NCBI RefSeq assembly: GCF_001942495.1
Contig: NZ_MKZS01000001.1
Location: forward strand, 5,382,122 to 5,443,451
DNA: 61,330 nucleotides
Direction of reading: 5' to 3'
Source of the DNA: Moorena bouillonii PNG
GTDB taxonomy: Bacteria; Cyanobacteriota; Cyanobacteriia; Cyanobacteriales; Coleofasciculaceae
Shown: in pieces, positions 8,339-17,756 of the stretch
Position numbering within the stretch: position 1 is the first letter of the stretch
How the letters are laid out: every line of letters begins with the position of its first letter
Position numbers and translations under genes: made by a program
Notes under the pieces: model-generated
What the model saw: only the letters and a program-made list of their open reading frames with translations
What the model was told of the DNA's origin: nothing
The model's database searches: none

Positions 8339-11062
8339 ATGATAGAAGACGAAGAACTCAGAAATATTTATAAAATTACCAGCGAAGAACGTTTGCAGAA
8401 ATTGGAAATTGGTTTGCTGCATTTAGAAAAGTACCCACAGGACAACGCTACTTTGGAACAGTTGCTGCGGGAAGCTCACAGCCTCAAAGGAGACTCCAGA
8501 ATAGCGGGGATAGAGAATGTAGAAACCCTTATTCATGGTGTAGAAGACATTCTTGGCAGCATCAAACGTCAACAAACAGTTTTAACCCCACAGGTTAGCG
8601 ATCGCCTTTATCAAGTCATAGATGCTATGGGTCTGCTGGTATATGAAGCAGTTACTGGTTCCGCAAGTGGTGTTGATACACCCTTGATGCTTAACTACTT
8701 GATGGCAACAGTTTCACAGCCATTGCAGCCAGACCAAGAAGCTGCTCTACAAAATGGCAATGTTTCCCAACTGGCACCAACTGTTATAGAAGATGAAGAC
8801 TTGCGAGATATTTATAAAATTAGTAGCGAAGAACGTTTGGAGAAACTGGAAGTCGGTTTACTGCATTTAGAAAAGTACCCACAGGACAACGCTACCTTGG
8901 ACAAGTTGCTGTGGGAAGCCCAAAGCCTCAAAGGAGACTCCAAAATAGCGGGGATAGAGAATGTAGAAACCCTCGCCCATGGTGTGGAAAACATTCTCGA
9001 CAGCATCAAATGTGAACAGACCTTTTTAACCCCACAGGTTAGCGATCGCATTTATCAAACCTTAGATGCCATTCGCCTCTTAGTATACGAAGCAGTTACT
9101 GGTTCTATCAGTGGGGTTGATACCGCCGAGATACTTGACCACTTGATCACAGCAGTTCCAGATCTAGGTCAAGACCATGGCTCACCCCCTGATGACTCAC
9201 CCCCTCAAGTAGCTCAATGTGAACCAACTGAAGCAACTATTGAGGAGTCCCCACTATTACCGACTCTACCATTGCTCCCTAACAAAACTCCTTTAATAGT
9301 AACTCCAGAGGTTTCATCGAATCTTAGTGAACCCTACCGGATTGACACCATTCGGGTTCCAACTCCCTATCTTGATGCCTTAATGACACAAACCGGGGAA
9401 CTAACAGTCACCAAAATTGGTATGGCTCATGCTATGGCTGAAATTGAGGAAGTGGCAACCCTATGGGAAGAGTGGAAAGTCGTTCATTGCCAAGGGCAAT
9501 ACCTGGAGTCTTCATCCATAGGCACCAATTCGTATGTACAACGCCTAGAACAAAAGATTAACTCTCTAAGAAGAATAGCTCAGGAAAACACTACAAGACT
9601 AGACATCATTGCTGGGGAATTAGACGAAAAAATTCGCACTCTCCGGCTTCTCCCCCTCTTCACTGTGTTTCAGTTATTTCCCCGTATGGTAAGGGATTTA
9701 GCCAGACAACAATCAAAAGAGGTCGAATTAATCATCGAAGGAGGAGAAACCACTGCTGATAAACGCATCCTGGAAGAAATCAAAGACCCCTTGATGCACA
9801 TAGTTCGCAACGCCATCGACCATGGCATTGAAACTCCCACTGAACGAGAAAAACTTGGCAAGTCTGCTGCGGCCACGATTTGGTTGAGGGGCTACCAAAA
9901 AACCAACACCATTGTTATTGAAGTAGTAGATGATGGACGAGGATTAGATATCGAGAAAATTAAGCAAACTGCTGTCCAGCGTGGACTCTGCACAAACGAA
10001 GAACTGGAACTAATGACTCCCAGACAGATTCACGCCCTGATCTTAGCTCCTGGCTTTTCAACCCGGACATTTATTACAGAAATTTCTGGCAGAGGAATCG
10101 GCTTAGATGTCCTACGCACCAAGGTTGAGCAGCTTAACGGCAATATCGAGATCGAATCAACTCCTGGTCTTGGATGCACCTTTCGCCTCCAGCTACGCAC
10201 AACCCTGTCCACTGCTAATGTACTACTGGTAGATGTTCAAGGGATTATCCATGGGCTACCGATTGAGTTTGTGGAAACGACTTTACTAGTTTCCCGGGAG
10301 CAAATATTTACGATTGAAGGTCGAGAAACCATCGCCTTAGACGGTCAAGCTATTGCTGTAGCAAACCTAGCTGATTTGCTGGAGTTGTCTAACTCGATTG
10401 GTTATACCTCTATCGGCACACTTAAGCAACAAAAAAGCGATCGGCGACCATGTATCCTGCTTAAGGTGGCAGACGAACAATTCGGATTGTTTATCGATGA
10501 CCTCTTGGATACTCAAGAGGTGGTGATCAAACCTCAGAGTCAGTTATTAAAGCGGGTGCGTAATGTCAGTGGAGCAACTATTCTCGGTACAGGGGAAGTT
10601 TGCATGATTCTTAACCCTCCAGATTTGCTCACATCATTGCAATCCTATCAGCCAACCACATCCACAGTCTCAACCAAACTAAGGGAAATCGTTGAAAGCA
10701 CGCCAGTAATTCTCCTAGTAGATGACTCGATTACCGTTCGCACCCAAGAAAAACGGATACTAGAAAGGGCTGGGTATGAAGTAGTGACAGCTGTAGATGG
10801 ATTAGATGGCTATAACAAATTAAACACCCGTCACTTTGATGCCGTAATATCTGATGTAGAAATGCCCAATCTAGACGGATTTTCCCTAACTGCTAGAATT
10901 CGTAAGCATCAAGAGTATAACGAATTACCCATAATTATGGTAACATCTTTGGCTTCCGATGAACATAATAAAAAAGGGGTCGAAGCGGGGGCTAATGCCT
11001 ATATAACTAAAGGAAAATTTAATCAAAATTTTATCATTGAAACGTTACAAAGACTTGTTTAA
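8339..11062 (+). CDS. cheA: Hybrid CheA histidine kinase with two Hpt domains and a receiver
   Basis: The protein has 907 residues. The order is Hpt1 (about 1-130), Hpt2 (about 149-270), a Pro-rich linker, dimerisation helices (about 340-430), an HATPase domain (N box LMHIVRNAIDHGIE, G boxes VVDDGRG and GRGIGLDV), a CheW-like domain (about 620-760) and a C-terminal receiver (VDDSITVR, VISDVEMPN). Hpt1 keeps the phospho-accepting His (AHSLKG, His47). Hpt2 is a close copy in which that residue is Gln195 (AQSLKG), so it should not take phosphate. The kinase autophosphorylates in response to the receptor and passes phosphate to CheB, the fused receiver and perhaps the PatA-type regulator. No strong ribosome-binding site is visible. 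Confidence 0.93.
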   Translation: MIEDEELRNIYKITSEERLQKLEIGLLHLEKYPQDNATLEQLLREAHSLKGDSRIAGIENVETLIHGVEDILGSIKRQQTVLTPQVSDRLYQVIDAMGLLVYEAVTGSASGVDTPLMLNYLMATVSQPLQPDQEAALQNGNVSQLAPTVIEDEDLRDIYKISSEERLEKLEVGLLHLEKYPQDNATLDKLLWEAQSLKGDSKIAGIENVETLAHGVENILDSIKCEQTFLTPQVSDRIYQTLDAIRLLVYEAVTGSISGVDTAEILDHLITAVPDLGQDHGSPPDDSPPQVAQCEPTEATIEESPLLPTLPLLPNKTPLIVTPEVSSNLSEPYRIDTIRVPTPYLDALMTQTGELTVTKIGMAHAMAEIEEVATLWEEWKVVHCQGQYLESSSIGTNSYVQRLEQKINSLRRIAQENTTRLDIIAGELDEKIRTLRLLPLFTVFQLFPRMVRDLARQQSKEVELIIEGGETTADKRILEEIKDPLMHIVRNAIDHGIETPTEREKLGKSAAATIWLRGYQKTNTIVIEVVDDGRGLDIEKIKQTAVQRGLCTNEELELMTPRQIHALILAPGFSTRTFITEISGRGIGLDVLRTKVEQLNGNIEIESTPGLGCTFRLQLRTTLSTANVLLVDVQGIIHGLPIEFVETTLLVSREQIFTIEGRETIALDGQAIAVANLADLLELSNSIGYTSIGTLKQQKSDRRPCILLKVADEQFGLFIDDLLDTQEVVIKPQSQLLKRVRNVSGATILGTGEVCMILNPPDLLTSLQSYQPTTSTVSTKLREIVESTPVILLVDDSITVRTQEKRILERAGYEVVTAVDGLDGYNKLNTRHFDAVISDVEMPNLDGFSLTARIRKHQEYNELPIIMVTSLASDEHNKKGVEAGANAYITKGKFNQNFIIETLQRLV

Positions 11063-11094
11063 TAGTTAATTTTAATGTTAATACTTAAGGTTGA

Positions 11095-11128
11095 ATATTG
11101 AAGGTTGAAGGTTGAAGGTTGAAGGTTA
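11095..11128. repeat. GAAGGTT tandem repeat between cheA and cheB
   Basis: About four copies of the 7-mer GAAGGTT fill the short cheA-cheB gap. The repeat belongs to the same class of heptamer repeats seen elsewhere in the window, with a different sequence. Confidence 0.8.
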
Positions 11129-11156
11129 GGTTAAATTTTAAATTGAAAAATAATCA

Positions 11157-12293
11157 ATGACTATTCGAGTTTTATTAGTTGAAGATTCACCGCTTGCTAT
11201 AGTAGTCCTGAAAAGGATTCTGAATTCATCAGAGCAGATTGAAGTGGTGGGAGAAGCTGGAACTGGCTTAGAAGCTTTGAACTTAATTCCCAAAGTTCAA
11301 CCAGATGTCATTTGTACAGACCTCCATATGCCCCACATGAATGGTCTGGAGTTGACATCTAAAGTTATGGCGCTCTATCCTAGACCGATTCTGGTGATTA
11401 GTGTTTCGGTGCAGCAAGAGGATACTGATCAGATTTTTGAGCTTTTAGATGCAGGAGTAGTGGATATTTTTCCTAAGCCGTCCGCAGGAATGGCAAGGGA
11501 AAATCAGTTGCTCCAGCAGGAGTTGATCAATAAGATTAAAATTCTGTCTGGGGTCAAGGTCTTTACAAAAAACCGAACGTCTATACTAGGTAAACAAAAG
11601 CAGGGGAGTTCTGGGAAAGGGAAGCTTCCGGAAATGGACTACAGCACCAATCAAAATCAAATTGGTGGAGTATCACAGACAGGAAATCGTGCTGCTTTCT
11701 CTTATCATTACTCCTCTAAACCAAAAATAGTTGTGATTGGTGCATCTACAGGTGGACCCCAAGCCCTAAACGAGGTATTCACTCAGCTACCGTCCAATTT
11801 TCCTTTACCAGTAATTTGCATCCAACACATTAGTCTTGGTTTTTTGCAGGGATTCATCGATTGGTTAGCTAGTAATTGTTCGTTGCCAGTTCAGATTGCT
11901 CAACCAGGAGATATGCCACAACCAAGAAGAATTTATTTCGCACCAGAACAGCAGCATTTAGAATTGGATCCTATGGGTCGATTTATCTGTTCTGATTCAG
12001 AGCCACTGGAAGGACATCGCCCTTCCGTAACTGTAACATTTGAGTCTGTAGGCAAGTTTTATGGCAAAGCTACAGTGGGCATATTATTGACCGGTATGGG
12101 TAGAGATGGAGCGACTGGTATGCAGACGATCGCTGAGGTTGGTGGCTTGACCATCGCTCAAGATGAAGCGACTTCCTTGGTGTTTGGCATGCCTAAACAA
12201 GCGATCGCTCTCGGAGCAGCCAAAGAGGTTTTACCAATTGGTGCGATCGCACCAAGGCTGCGGGAGTTGTGCTTATTGAAACTTAAAAATTAA
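11157..12293 (+). CDS. cheB: Chemotaxis response regulator protein-glutamate methylesterase
   Basis: The protein has 378 residues. The N-terminal receiver (VEDSPLA, TDLHMPHMNG, FPKPS) is followed by a flexible linker at about 120-185 and the methylesterase domain. The catalytic triad can be read as Ser in GASTGGPQ (about 196), His in IQHIS (about 222) and Asp in GMGRDGATGM (about 318). CheB demethylates and deamidates receptors, giving adaptation, and counteracts the CheR-like protein at the left edge. It lies 94 bp after cheA; the gap holds a GAAGGTT tandem repeat (11095-11128), and the two genes are probably co-transcribed. Confidence 0.95.
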   Translation: MTIRVLLVEDSPLAIVVLKRILNSSEQIEVVGEAGTGLEALNLIPKVQPDVICTDLHMPHMNGLELTSKVMALYPRPILVISVSVQQEDTDQIFELLDAGVVDIFPKPSAGMARENQLLQQELINKIKILSGVKVFTKNRTSILGKQKQGSSGKGKLPEMDYSTNQNQIGGVSQTGNRAAFSYHYSSKPKIVVIGASTGGPQALNEVFTQLPSNFPLPVICIQHISLGFLQGFIDWLASNCSLPVQIAQPGDMPQPRRIYFAPEQQHLELDPMGRFICSDSEPLEGHRPSVTVTFESVGKFYGKATVGILLTGMGRDGATGMQTIAEVGGLTIAQDEATSLVFGMPKQAIALGAAKEVLPIGAIAPRLRELCLLKLKN

Positions 12294-12359
12294 AAATAAC
12301 ACTTCACACTTATAAGCGTAGTGCTATCAATACTAGTTTCTTCTTCAATATAGTTTACT

Positions 12360-13097
12360 TCAAATAATTTCCATCTCATCCAGGCTCGCGATCGCTATAT
12401 CAGCTCCCTCTAAATGGGCAGCTTCTGGCTTTCCCCAGCAAATACCAATGCAACCCGCTGCACCAGCACCTTTTGCCATCTCAATATCACCTGCTGAATC
12501 TCCTACCATTAGGGCCGAAGCAGGTTTTACCCCTAAAGATTGGCACGCTTGTATGAACAACCTGGGATCAGGCTTACTGATTTCAGAATCCACACCCTGC
12601 TGTAATTGGATATAGGGGTCTAGCTGGTGTCGATGGACAAAGGCTTTTACACCAGCCGTAGAGTCTGCTGAGAGAATACCTAGCTTTAAACCAGCTTCTG
12701 AGAGGAATTTAAGGACTTCCAGGCTACCGGCAAACATTGGGGAAGTTCCAGCCGCATCTTGCAAGTACTTCTCGGCTTCAACAAAGGCACTACCAGCGAT
12801 TGCCAATGACTCTAACCATCCCCGACCAGTCTCAGCAATATAAGCAGCAGCAGCAATTTCATTTTCCCGACGGCTACCTACTGCCATTAACCCGGTAGGG
12901 TCAAGGGTGTCATCTTGGACACCAAAGGCCATCAGGAGGGGTTCTCCAATACCAGGGATTTGGGCATCAATTAAACGCGATCGCTTATAGGCTAGTTCTC
13001 TTAAATAAACTTGTGAATCCTCTAAGGTACCGTCTTTATCAAATATGACTGCTTCAATATTGGGGAAAGTCACCTTCCCACAACGAATGCTTACCAA
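12360..13097 (-). CDS. HAD-superfamily phosphatase
   Basis: The protein has 245 residues with the four HAD motifs. Motif I is FDKDGTLEDS with the Asp nucleophile, motif II is GILSADS, motif III is the Lys in SKPDPRLF, and motif IV is MVGDSAGDIEMAKGAGA. A helical cap lies between motifs I and II, giving the Gph/phosphoglycolate-phosphatase-like architecture. It dephosphorylates a small phosphorylated metabolite; the substrate cannot be read from the sequence. It is convergent with cheB and lies downstream of rps1 on the same strand, about 160 bp away. Soluble, no signal peptide. Confidence 0.85.
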   Translation of the reverse strand: MVSIRCGKVTFPNIEAVIFDKDGTLEDSQVYLRELAYKRSRLIDAQIPGIGEPLLMAFGVQDDTLDPTGLMAVGSRRENEIAAAAYIAETGRGWLESLAIAGSAFVEAEKYLQDAAGTSPMFAGSLEVLKFLSEAGLKLGILSADSTAGVKAFVHRHQLDPYIQLQQGVDSEISKPDPRLFIQACQSLGVKPASALMVGDSAGDIEMAKGAGAAGCIGICWGKPEAAHLEGADIAIASLDEMEII

Positions 13098-13258
13098 GGG
13101 TTTATGCCGTTGTTTATTTTAATCAACTTTATTCTACTAGCTAGTTGATCAAGATTCGCACCTGCCAATTTCTTTGCTCTTGTTCCGGAACAGGGCCATC
13201 AATACAGATTAGCCATTAGCCTCAGCTAACGGCTAATTCTTGTGGCTGCACCTGGTTG

Positions 13259-14503
13259 TTACTCGTCGATGGCAGCTGCTACAAACTCTCCCTCTGGCAC
13301 TGCGTCTTCTTGAGGCTCTTCGGACTCTTGGGACTCTTGGGGCTCTTGGGACTCTTGAGCCTGAACAGGCTCTTGGGACTCTTGAGCCTGAACAGGCTCT
13401 TGGGACTCTTGAGCCTGAACAGGCTCTTGGGACTCTTGAGCCTGAACAGGCTCTTGGGACTCTTGGGACTCTTGGGGCTCTTGGGGCTCTTGGGACTCTT
13501 GAGCCTGTTCAGGCTCTTGGGGCTCTTGAGCCTGAACAGGCTCTGGGGACTCTTGTGGCTCTGGGGACTCTTGTGGAGTCATACTTTCTGGAGTTATACC
13601 TTGCTTTTGTGCTAGCATCTTCTCCCGGTACTTCTGAGCCATTTCTTCTGCCTTCTCGAAGACCACTTCCCGGTTGTTAATCATATCTCCCGGTTCTGGC
13701 TCTAACTGCTTTGTTGACAGAGAAATCCGACCTCGGTCAGCATCCAAGTCAATGATCATCACTTTTAGTTCATCATTGACATTAAACACACTATGAGGCG
13801 TATCAATATGATCATGGGAAATTTCGGAAATGTGCAGCAATCCGCTGACCCCGCCAATATCAATGAATGCACCGTAAGGTTTGATTCCTCGTACTGAGCC
13901 AATCACCACCTCTCCGACTTCTAGGCGGTTCATCTTGCGCTCGACTAGAGCACGACGGTGGGATAGTACCAGACGATTACGGTCTTCATCTACCTCCAGA
14001 AATTTTAGGGGCAGTTCTTGGGCCACCAAATCTTCCTTGGCTGCCCGAGTGCTAATATGAGAACCAGGAATAAAACCGCGCAACCCTTCAATACGTACCA
14101 ACGCTCCACCACGGTTAGTGGCGAATACCAGAGAACGCACCGTAGCATCCTCCGCTTGTAATTGGCGCACTCGCTCCCACGCTCGCATATACTCAATGCG
14201 ACGGATAGAGAGAGTCAACTGTCCATCTTCATTTTCATCGGTCAGGATGAAAAATTCCCGTGTTTCGTTGGATTGTAAAACCTCATCAGGATTATCAACT
14301 CGATTTATTGACATTTCCTGAATCGGAATATAGGCGGCGGTTTTCGCACCAATGTCAATCAGAGCGCCCCTCGGCTCTAGACTGAATACCGTACCCGGAA
14401 CTATATCCCCTGGGCTAAAATGATAATCATACTTATCCAGAAGGGCAGCAAAATCTTCGTGAGTGAATCCTATATCTGTAGTTTTTGTTTTCTGACTGAG
14501 CAT
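13259..14503 (-). CDS. rps1: Ribosomal protein S1 with repetitive C-terminal tail
   Basis: The protein has 414 residues with three S1 RNA-binding domains: about 29-100, 115-180 and 200-270 (the last with IGSVRGIKPYGAFIDIGG and LLHISEIS). This is the three-domain form of cyanobacteria and plastids, which binds mRNA on the 30S subunit. From about residue 300 the chain becomes a Gln/Glu/Pro/Ser tail of about 100 residues containing four perfect nine-residue units (SQEPVQAQE, 27 bp in DNA). Most cyanobacterial three-domain S1 proteins known to me end without such a tail. Its acidic, disordered character is unusual on an RNA-binding ribosomal protein. Confidence 0.92.
   Translation of the reverse strand: MLSQKTKTTDIGFTHEDFAALLDKYDYHFSPGDIVPGTVFSLEPRGALIDIGAKTAAYIPIQEMSINRVDNPDEVLQSNETREFFILTDENEDGQLTLSIRRIEYMRAWERVRQLQAEDATVRSLVFATNRGGALVRIEGLRGFIPGSHISTRAAKEDLVAQELPLKFLEVDEDRNRLVLSHRRALVERKMNRLEVGEVVIGSVRGIKPYGAFIDIGGVSGLLHISEISHDHIDTPHSVFNVNDELKVMIIDLDADRGRISLSTKQLEPEPGDMINNREVVFEKAEEMAQKYREKMLAQKQGITPESMTPQESPEPQESPEPVQAQEPQEPEQAQESQEPQEPQESQESQEPVQAQESQEPVQAQESQEPVQAQESQEPVQAQESQEPQESQESEEPQEDAVPEGEFVAAAIDE
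13345..13455 (-). repeat. 27-bp tandem repeat inside rps1
   Basis: Four near-identical 27-bp units encode SQEPVQAQE. Degenerate copies flank them (13300-13560). The unit is in phase with the reading frame, so changes in copy number would only lengthen or shorten the tail. Confidence 0.9.
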
Positions 14504-15211
14504 GTGCGTTGTTTGTCCTAGTTTGATTTGGTTTTAATGACTATGCCTCCTGTTGATGTACAAGCACGTCAGCATTGTGCTGTTTACACCGACATTGCGT
14601 TGTCCTACTTGTGACATCTCCCACACCTGTTGGGGTTCGGGGGTAGGTGTGGGCTTCTCGCCAACCCCAGCTATCGCCATTTCCTTAAGGAAACCGATCC
14701 GCATTCGGGTACTCGACAAGCTTTACTATTGACGGGATGCCCCACCGCCAAGTTTCTGACCTTATCTGATTTTAATTGCTCTATTTCAATCAGGCTTTTG
14801 GTCTACTGTCAATAACCAAGGGCATTTTCGGCTTTGGTTATCAAATAGACATAAATTCACCCCAATTTATGTCCATTATAATTTATTAGACAAAACCTGA
14901 ACTGAGCTCTCCGTCCCAAAGTCCCCCACTGGCTTCGCCCACAGGACGACACTTGCGCCTTTGGTAGAGGCTAGTGGGCTAATCTCGAACTGATCAGCTC
15001 ATTTAATAAGATTTAATTAAGACCAGACATCCTATTATAACCTAATCGAGATTTTGTTATTAGTATCTTTACCGAACTTTCCAGAGTATTGTGCTACCTC
15101 TTATATCCCCCCATGGGGGATGTTAGCCTAATAAATGCCAGGGATACATTCTGCACCCAAGACAAAGCAGGGATACCCCAGGAATAGACGTTTAGCCAGT
15201 AGGAATACCAA
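14504..15211. other. Intergenic region between rps1 and the ferrochelatase-like gene
   Basis: These 708 bp hold no gene I can support. It contains the divergent promoters of its neighbours and a perfect inverted repeat, GACATAAATT/AATTTATGTC with a 6-nt loop, at 14848-14873. A 61-codon minus-strand frame at 14534-14719 has no recognisable family and may be the remnant of a mobile element. Confidence 0.4.
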
Positions 15212-16345
15212 GTGGTTGCCACTCCAGAAAAATCTCAATCAGTAAAACCTTCCCCAACCCATGGTCAGGAGCGAGTTGCGGTTTTACTCATGGGTTATGG
15301 AGAAGTCGAAAGCTACGAAGACTTCGCCAACTACAACGAACAAGCCTTAAACTTGCTTACCGCCAAATTTGCCCCAGTCCCCAACTGGATCTATCCACCC
15401 TTAGCCAAAATATTGGCAATGTTTGACTTCCACGAGTGGGGGCACCAGCATGACAACTTTATTTCACCCCACAACAAGATTTTTGAACAGCAACGGGCAG
15501 GTATTGAAAAACAACTGCAAGCTAAATGGGGCGATCAGGTGCAGGTATTCAAAGCCTTTAACTTCTGCGCTCCCTTTTTGCCAGAACAAGTCCTCAGTGA
15601 AATTAAGGCGGAAGGGTTCCAAAAACTGCTGATCTATCCCCTGCTAGTGGTGGATTCCATCTTTACTAGCGGCATTGCGGTGGAACAAGTCAATAAAGCC
15701 CTCGAGAAATTAGAGGATAAAGATCAACACTGGGTTCAGGGATTGCGTTACATCCCGTCTTTCTATAACGAACCAGAGTACATTAATCTAACTGCTCAAT
15801 TGGTGGAAGAGAAAATTACTACCGATTTAGCAGCAGCCTATCTGCCCTCCCAAATTGGCATTGTCCTGATGAACCATGGCTGTCCCCACGAAGCTAAAGG
15901 ATTTGTGTCTGGAATTGACGAAAGTCAGGCATTGTATGAGGCAGTAAGGGAAAAGTTGATGTATAAGTATCCCCTAATCTCTGTGGGCTGGCTTAACCAC
16001 CAAACTCCCTTAATTAAATGGACTCAGCCTCACGCGGAGTTAGCAGCCCAGAACCTGATTAACTTAGGGGCTAAGGCGATTGTGTTTATGCCGATTGGCT
16101 TTGCCACAGAGAATCACGAAACCCTCTTAGATGTGCATCACATTGTCCACGCTCTAAAGCGTCGTAACTCAGAGGTTACCTACGTAGAGATGCCCTGTGT
16201 TAATGATCATCCAGAATTCTTACAGATGGCAGCGGAGTGGGCTAATCCTCAAATTGAGGTACTACTATCAGAAAATGCTCTATCTGTCAATCCCCAGTTG
16301 GCAGCTGTGCAGGCATCAGAGCACCATCATCACCATCACCACTGA
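15212..16345 (+). CDS. Ferrochelatase-superfamily protein with poly-His C-terminus
   Basis: The protein has 377 residues and starts at GTG 15212, preceded by AGGA. The N-terminal VLLMGYGEVESYEDF corresponds to the ferrochelatase start block. LMNHGCPHEAKG corresponds to the active-site 'SAHGLP' block and GFATENHETLLD to the 'vSEHiET' block, keeping the conserved His and Glu. Ferrochelatases insert iron into protoporphyrin IX as the last step of haem synthesis. Unlike the usual cyanobacterial HemH it has no C-terminal Hlip/CAB membrane segment. It ends instead in seven consecutive His residues after Ala-Ser-Glu, a possible metal-holding tail. It could be a paralogous chelatase rather than the main HemH. 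It stands alone between divergent and co-directional genes. Confidence 0.7.
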   Translation: MVATPEKSQSVKPSPTHGQERVAVLLMGYGEVESYEDFANYNEQALNLLTAKFAPVPNWIYPPLAKILAMFDFHEWGHQHDNFISPHNKIFEQQRAGIEKQLQAKWGDQVQVFKAFNFCAPFLPEQVLSEIKAEGFQKLLIYPLLVVDSIFTSGIAVEQVNKALEKLEDKDQHWVQGLRYIPSFYNEPEYINLTAQLVEEKITTDLAAAYLPSQIGIVLMNHGCPHEAKGFVSGIDESQALYEAVREKLMYKYPLISVGWLNHQTPLIKWTQPHAELAAQNLINLGAKAIVFMPIGFATENHETLLDVHHIVHALKRRNSEVTYVEMPCVNDHPEFLQMAAEWANPQIEVLLSENALSVNPQLAAVQASEHHHHHHH

Positions 16346-16575
16346 TTCACCAGAGCGTTTTAGTAGCTTGCTTTATATTAGGTTGCTTTATATATAGCAC
16401 CTTCTTGCACCTCCTCCGTTCTCCTCCCGCTGTTCTCCCTCTTCTCCTGTTCTAGGAAAGATGTCACAGAATAGAACTGTAGGCTGGGAATCAATGAAAC
16501 TTCCCCAATCATAGGAAAGCCTAGCTGATCCCAGCCCCATCAAGTGACGAGTAACAGGATAACAGGATAACAATT

Positions 16576-16899
16576 ATGGATAATAACGACTGGCTCAAGC
16601 AGTTATTGTTGGTTGGGGTTGGTACAACGTCAATGGTTGCCGAAAAACTGCGAGAGGTAAGTGATGAATGGGTCAAAGATGGTAAAATCAACTCCGACCA
16701 AGCCACGGCTTTTGTAGATGATCTGATGAATCAGATCAAGTCAGAGCAGGATAACTTTGAGAGCAACATGGAACGGCAGTTGCGCAATATGTTGCAGGAT
16801 TTAGGGGTTCCTCGCCAATCAGAAATGGATGAATTGCGAGGTCGTATTGACCGTCTGGAGCGTCAGGTGCGGGATTTAGAAAATAAGCTCTGGCGTTGA
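16576..16899 (+). CDS. Phasin-like coiled-coil protein
   Basis: The protein has 107 residues and is highly charged. It begins [20 protein letters not shown] and ends in a leucine-spaced coiled coil ([19 protein letters not shown]). This layout resembles small cyanobacterial proteins annotated as phasin family, which coat polyhydroxyalkanoate granules or act as structural coiled-coil proteins. No enzymatic motif is present. It is followed after 22 bp by the FKBP gene, so the two are probably co-transcribed. The granule role is inference from family resemblance only; no PHA synthesis gene lies in the window. Confidence 0.6.
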   Translation: MDNNDWLKQLLLVGVGTTSMVAEKLREVSDEWVKDGKINSDQATAFVDDLMNQIKSEQDNFESNMERQLRNMLQDLGVPRQSEMDELRGRIDRLERQVRDLENKLWR

Positions 16900-16921
16900 T
16901 AATCAATTAGGAGAACAGATT

Positions 16922-17479
16922 TTGAAACAAATTCTGATCAGCATAGGCGTTATAGTAGCCTTTGGGTTGCTGTTGGTTGTGGCTCAAGTGGGTATGGGGA
17001 AAAAATCTACCACTGCTGGAGAAATTACCAACACTCAGCCGCAAGTAGTTACAACAGCTAACAGTGCTAACCCAGATGTTAATGATAAACAAGATCTAGC
17101 TATGGATTCTAGTTCAGAAAGTGAAACCAATATGGATCAGGCGGTTACAACACCGTCGGGCTTGAAGTACATTGACCTAGTTGAGGGTGAGGGAGCAACC
17201 CCTGAGAAGGGACAGACGGTAGTGGTTCACTACACTGGTACCCTGGAGGATGGCAGCAAGTTCGATAGTTCTCGCGATCGCAATCGTCCTTTTTCCTTCA
17301 CAATCGGTGTAGGACAGGTTATTAAAGGCTGGGATGAAGGGGTTAGTTCTATGAAGGTTGGTGGTCGTCGTCAGCTGATCATTCCCCCAGACTTGGGTTA
17401 TGGTGCCCGTGGTGCCGGTGGGGTGATTCCGCCTAATGCTACGTTGATTTTTGATGTGGAATTGTTGAAGATTAACTAG
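16922..17479 (+). CDS. FKBP-type peptidyl-prolyl cis-trans isomerase, membrane-anchored or exported
   Basis: The protein has 185 residues and starts at TTG 16922, with AGGAGA 8 nt upstream. Residues 4-22 form a hydrophobic segment (signal peptide or anchor), followed by a polar linker to about 75. The last 110 residues are one complete FKBP domain ([46 protein letters not shown]). It speeds up proline isomerisation in proteins folding outside the cytoplasm, in the periplasm or thylakoid lumen. A hairpin followed by T residues lies 50 bp after the stop codon. Confidence 0.92.
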   Translation: MKQILISIGVIVAFGLLLVVAQVGMGKKSTTAGEITNTQPQVVTTANSANPDVNDKQDLAMDSSSESETNMDQAVTTPSGLKYIDLVEGEGATPEKGQTVVVHYTGTLEDGSKFDSSRDRNRPFSFTIGVGQVIKGWDEGVSSMKVGGRRQLIIPPDLGYGARGAGGVIPPNATLIFDVELLKIN

Positions 17480-17527
17480 TAAATTAAATTCAATTGATTA
17501 ACTTATTCAGCGATGAACTGAATAATT

Positions 17528-17563
17528 GCTCCCAGTTAGTGACTTCTTGCTGATTGGGAGTTT
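17528..17563 (+). terminator. Probable intrinsic terminator after the FKBP gene
   Basis: CTCCCA...TGGGAG forms the base of a stem-loop with a partly paired interior, followed by TTTTA. It is placed about 50 bp past the FKBP stop codon. Confidence 0.5.
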
Positions 17564-17756
17564 TAGTTAACATAATAACACTAGAAATAGCATCGCATTT
17601 TTGTTACAAAAGATTAATAAAACCTGGGTACAAAACTAAAGTGCAGAACTCAATCATTCGATTAAATAGTATTTGATTAAATCTATGTCCTGTAAATAAC
17701 GTTAGATAAAATAACGTTAATTTTTGACCTATAATAATTCCAAAATAACCCTCAGT

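Noticed and set aside
13240-13680. Long Leu/Gly-rich plus-strand frames over the rps1 tail
   Set aside because: They are translations of the rps1 27-bp repeats on the opposite strand; rps1 has recognisable S1 domains and the correct frame.
14534-14719. Minus-strand 61-codon frame, considered as a TnpB-like remnant
   Set aside because: No zinc-ribbon cysteine pairs or catalytic motif could be read, so only a possible element remnant is noted.
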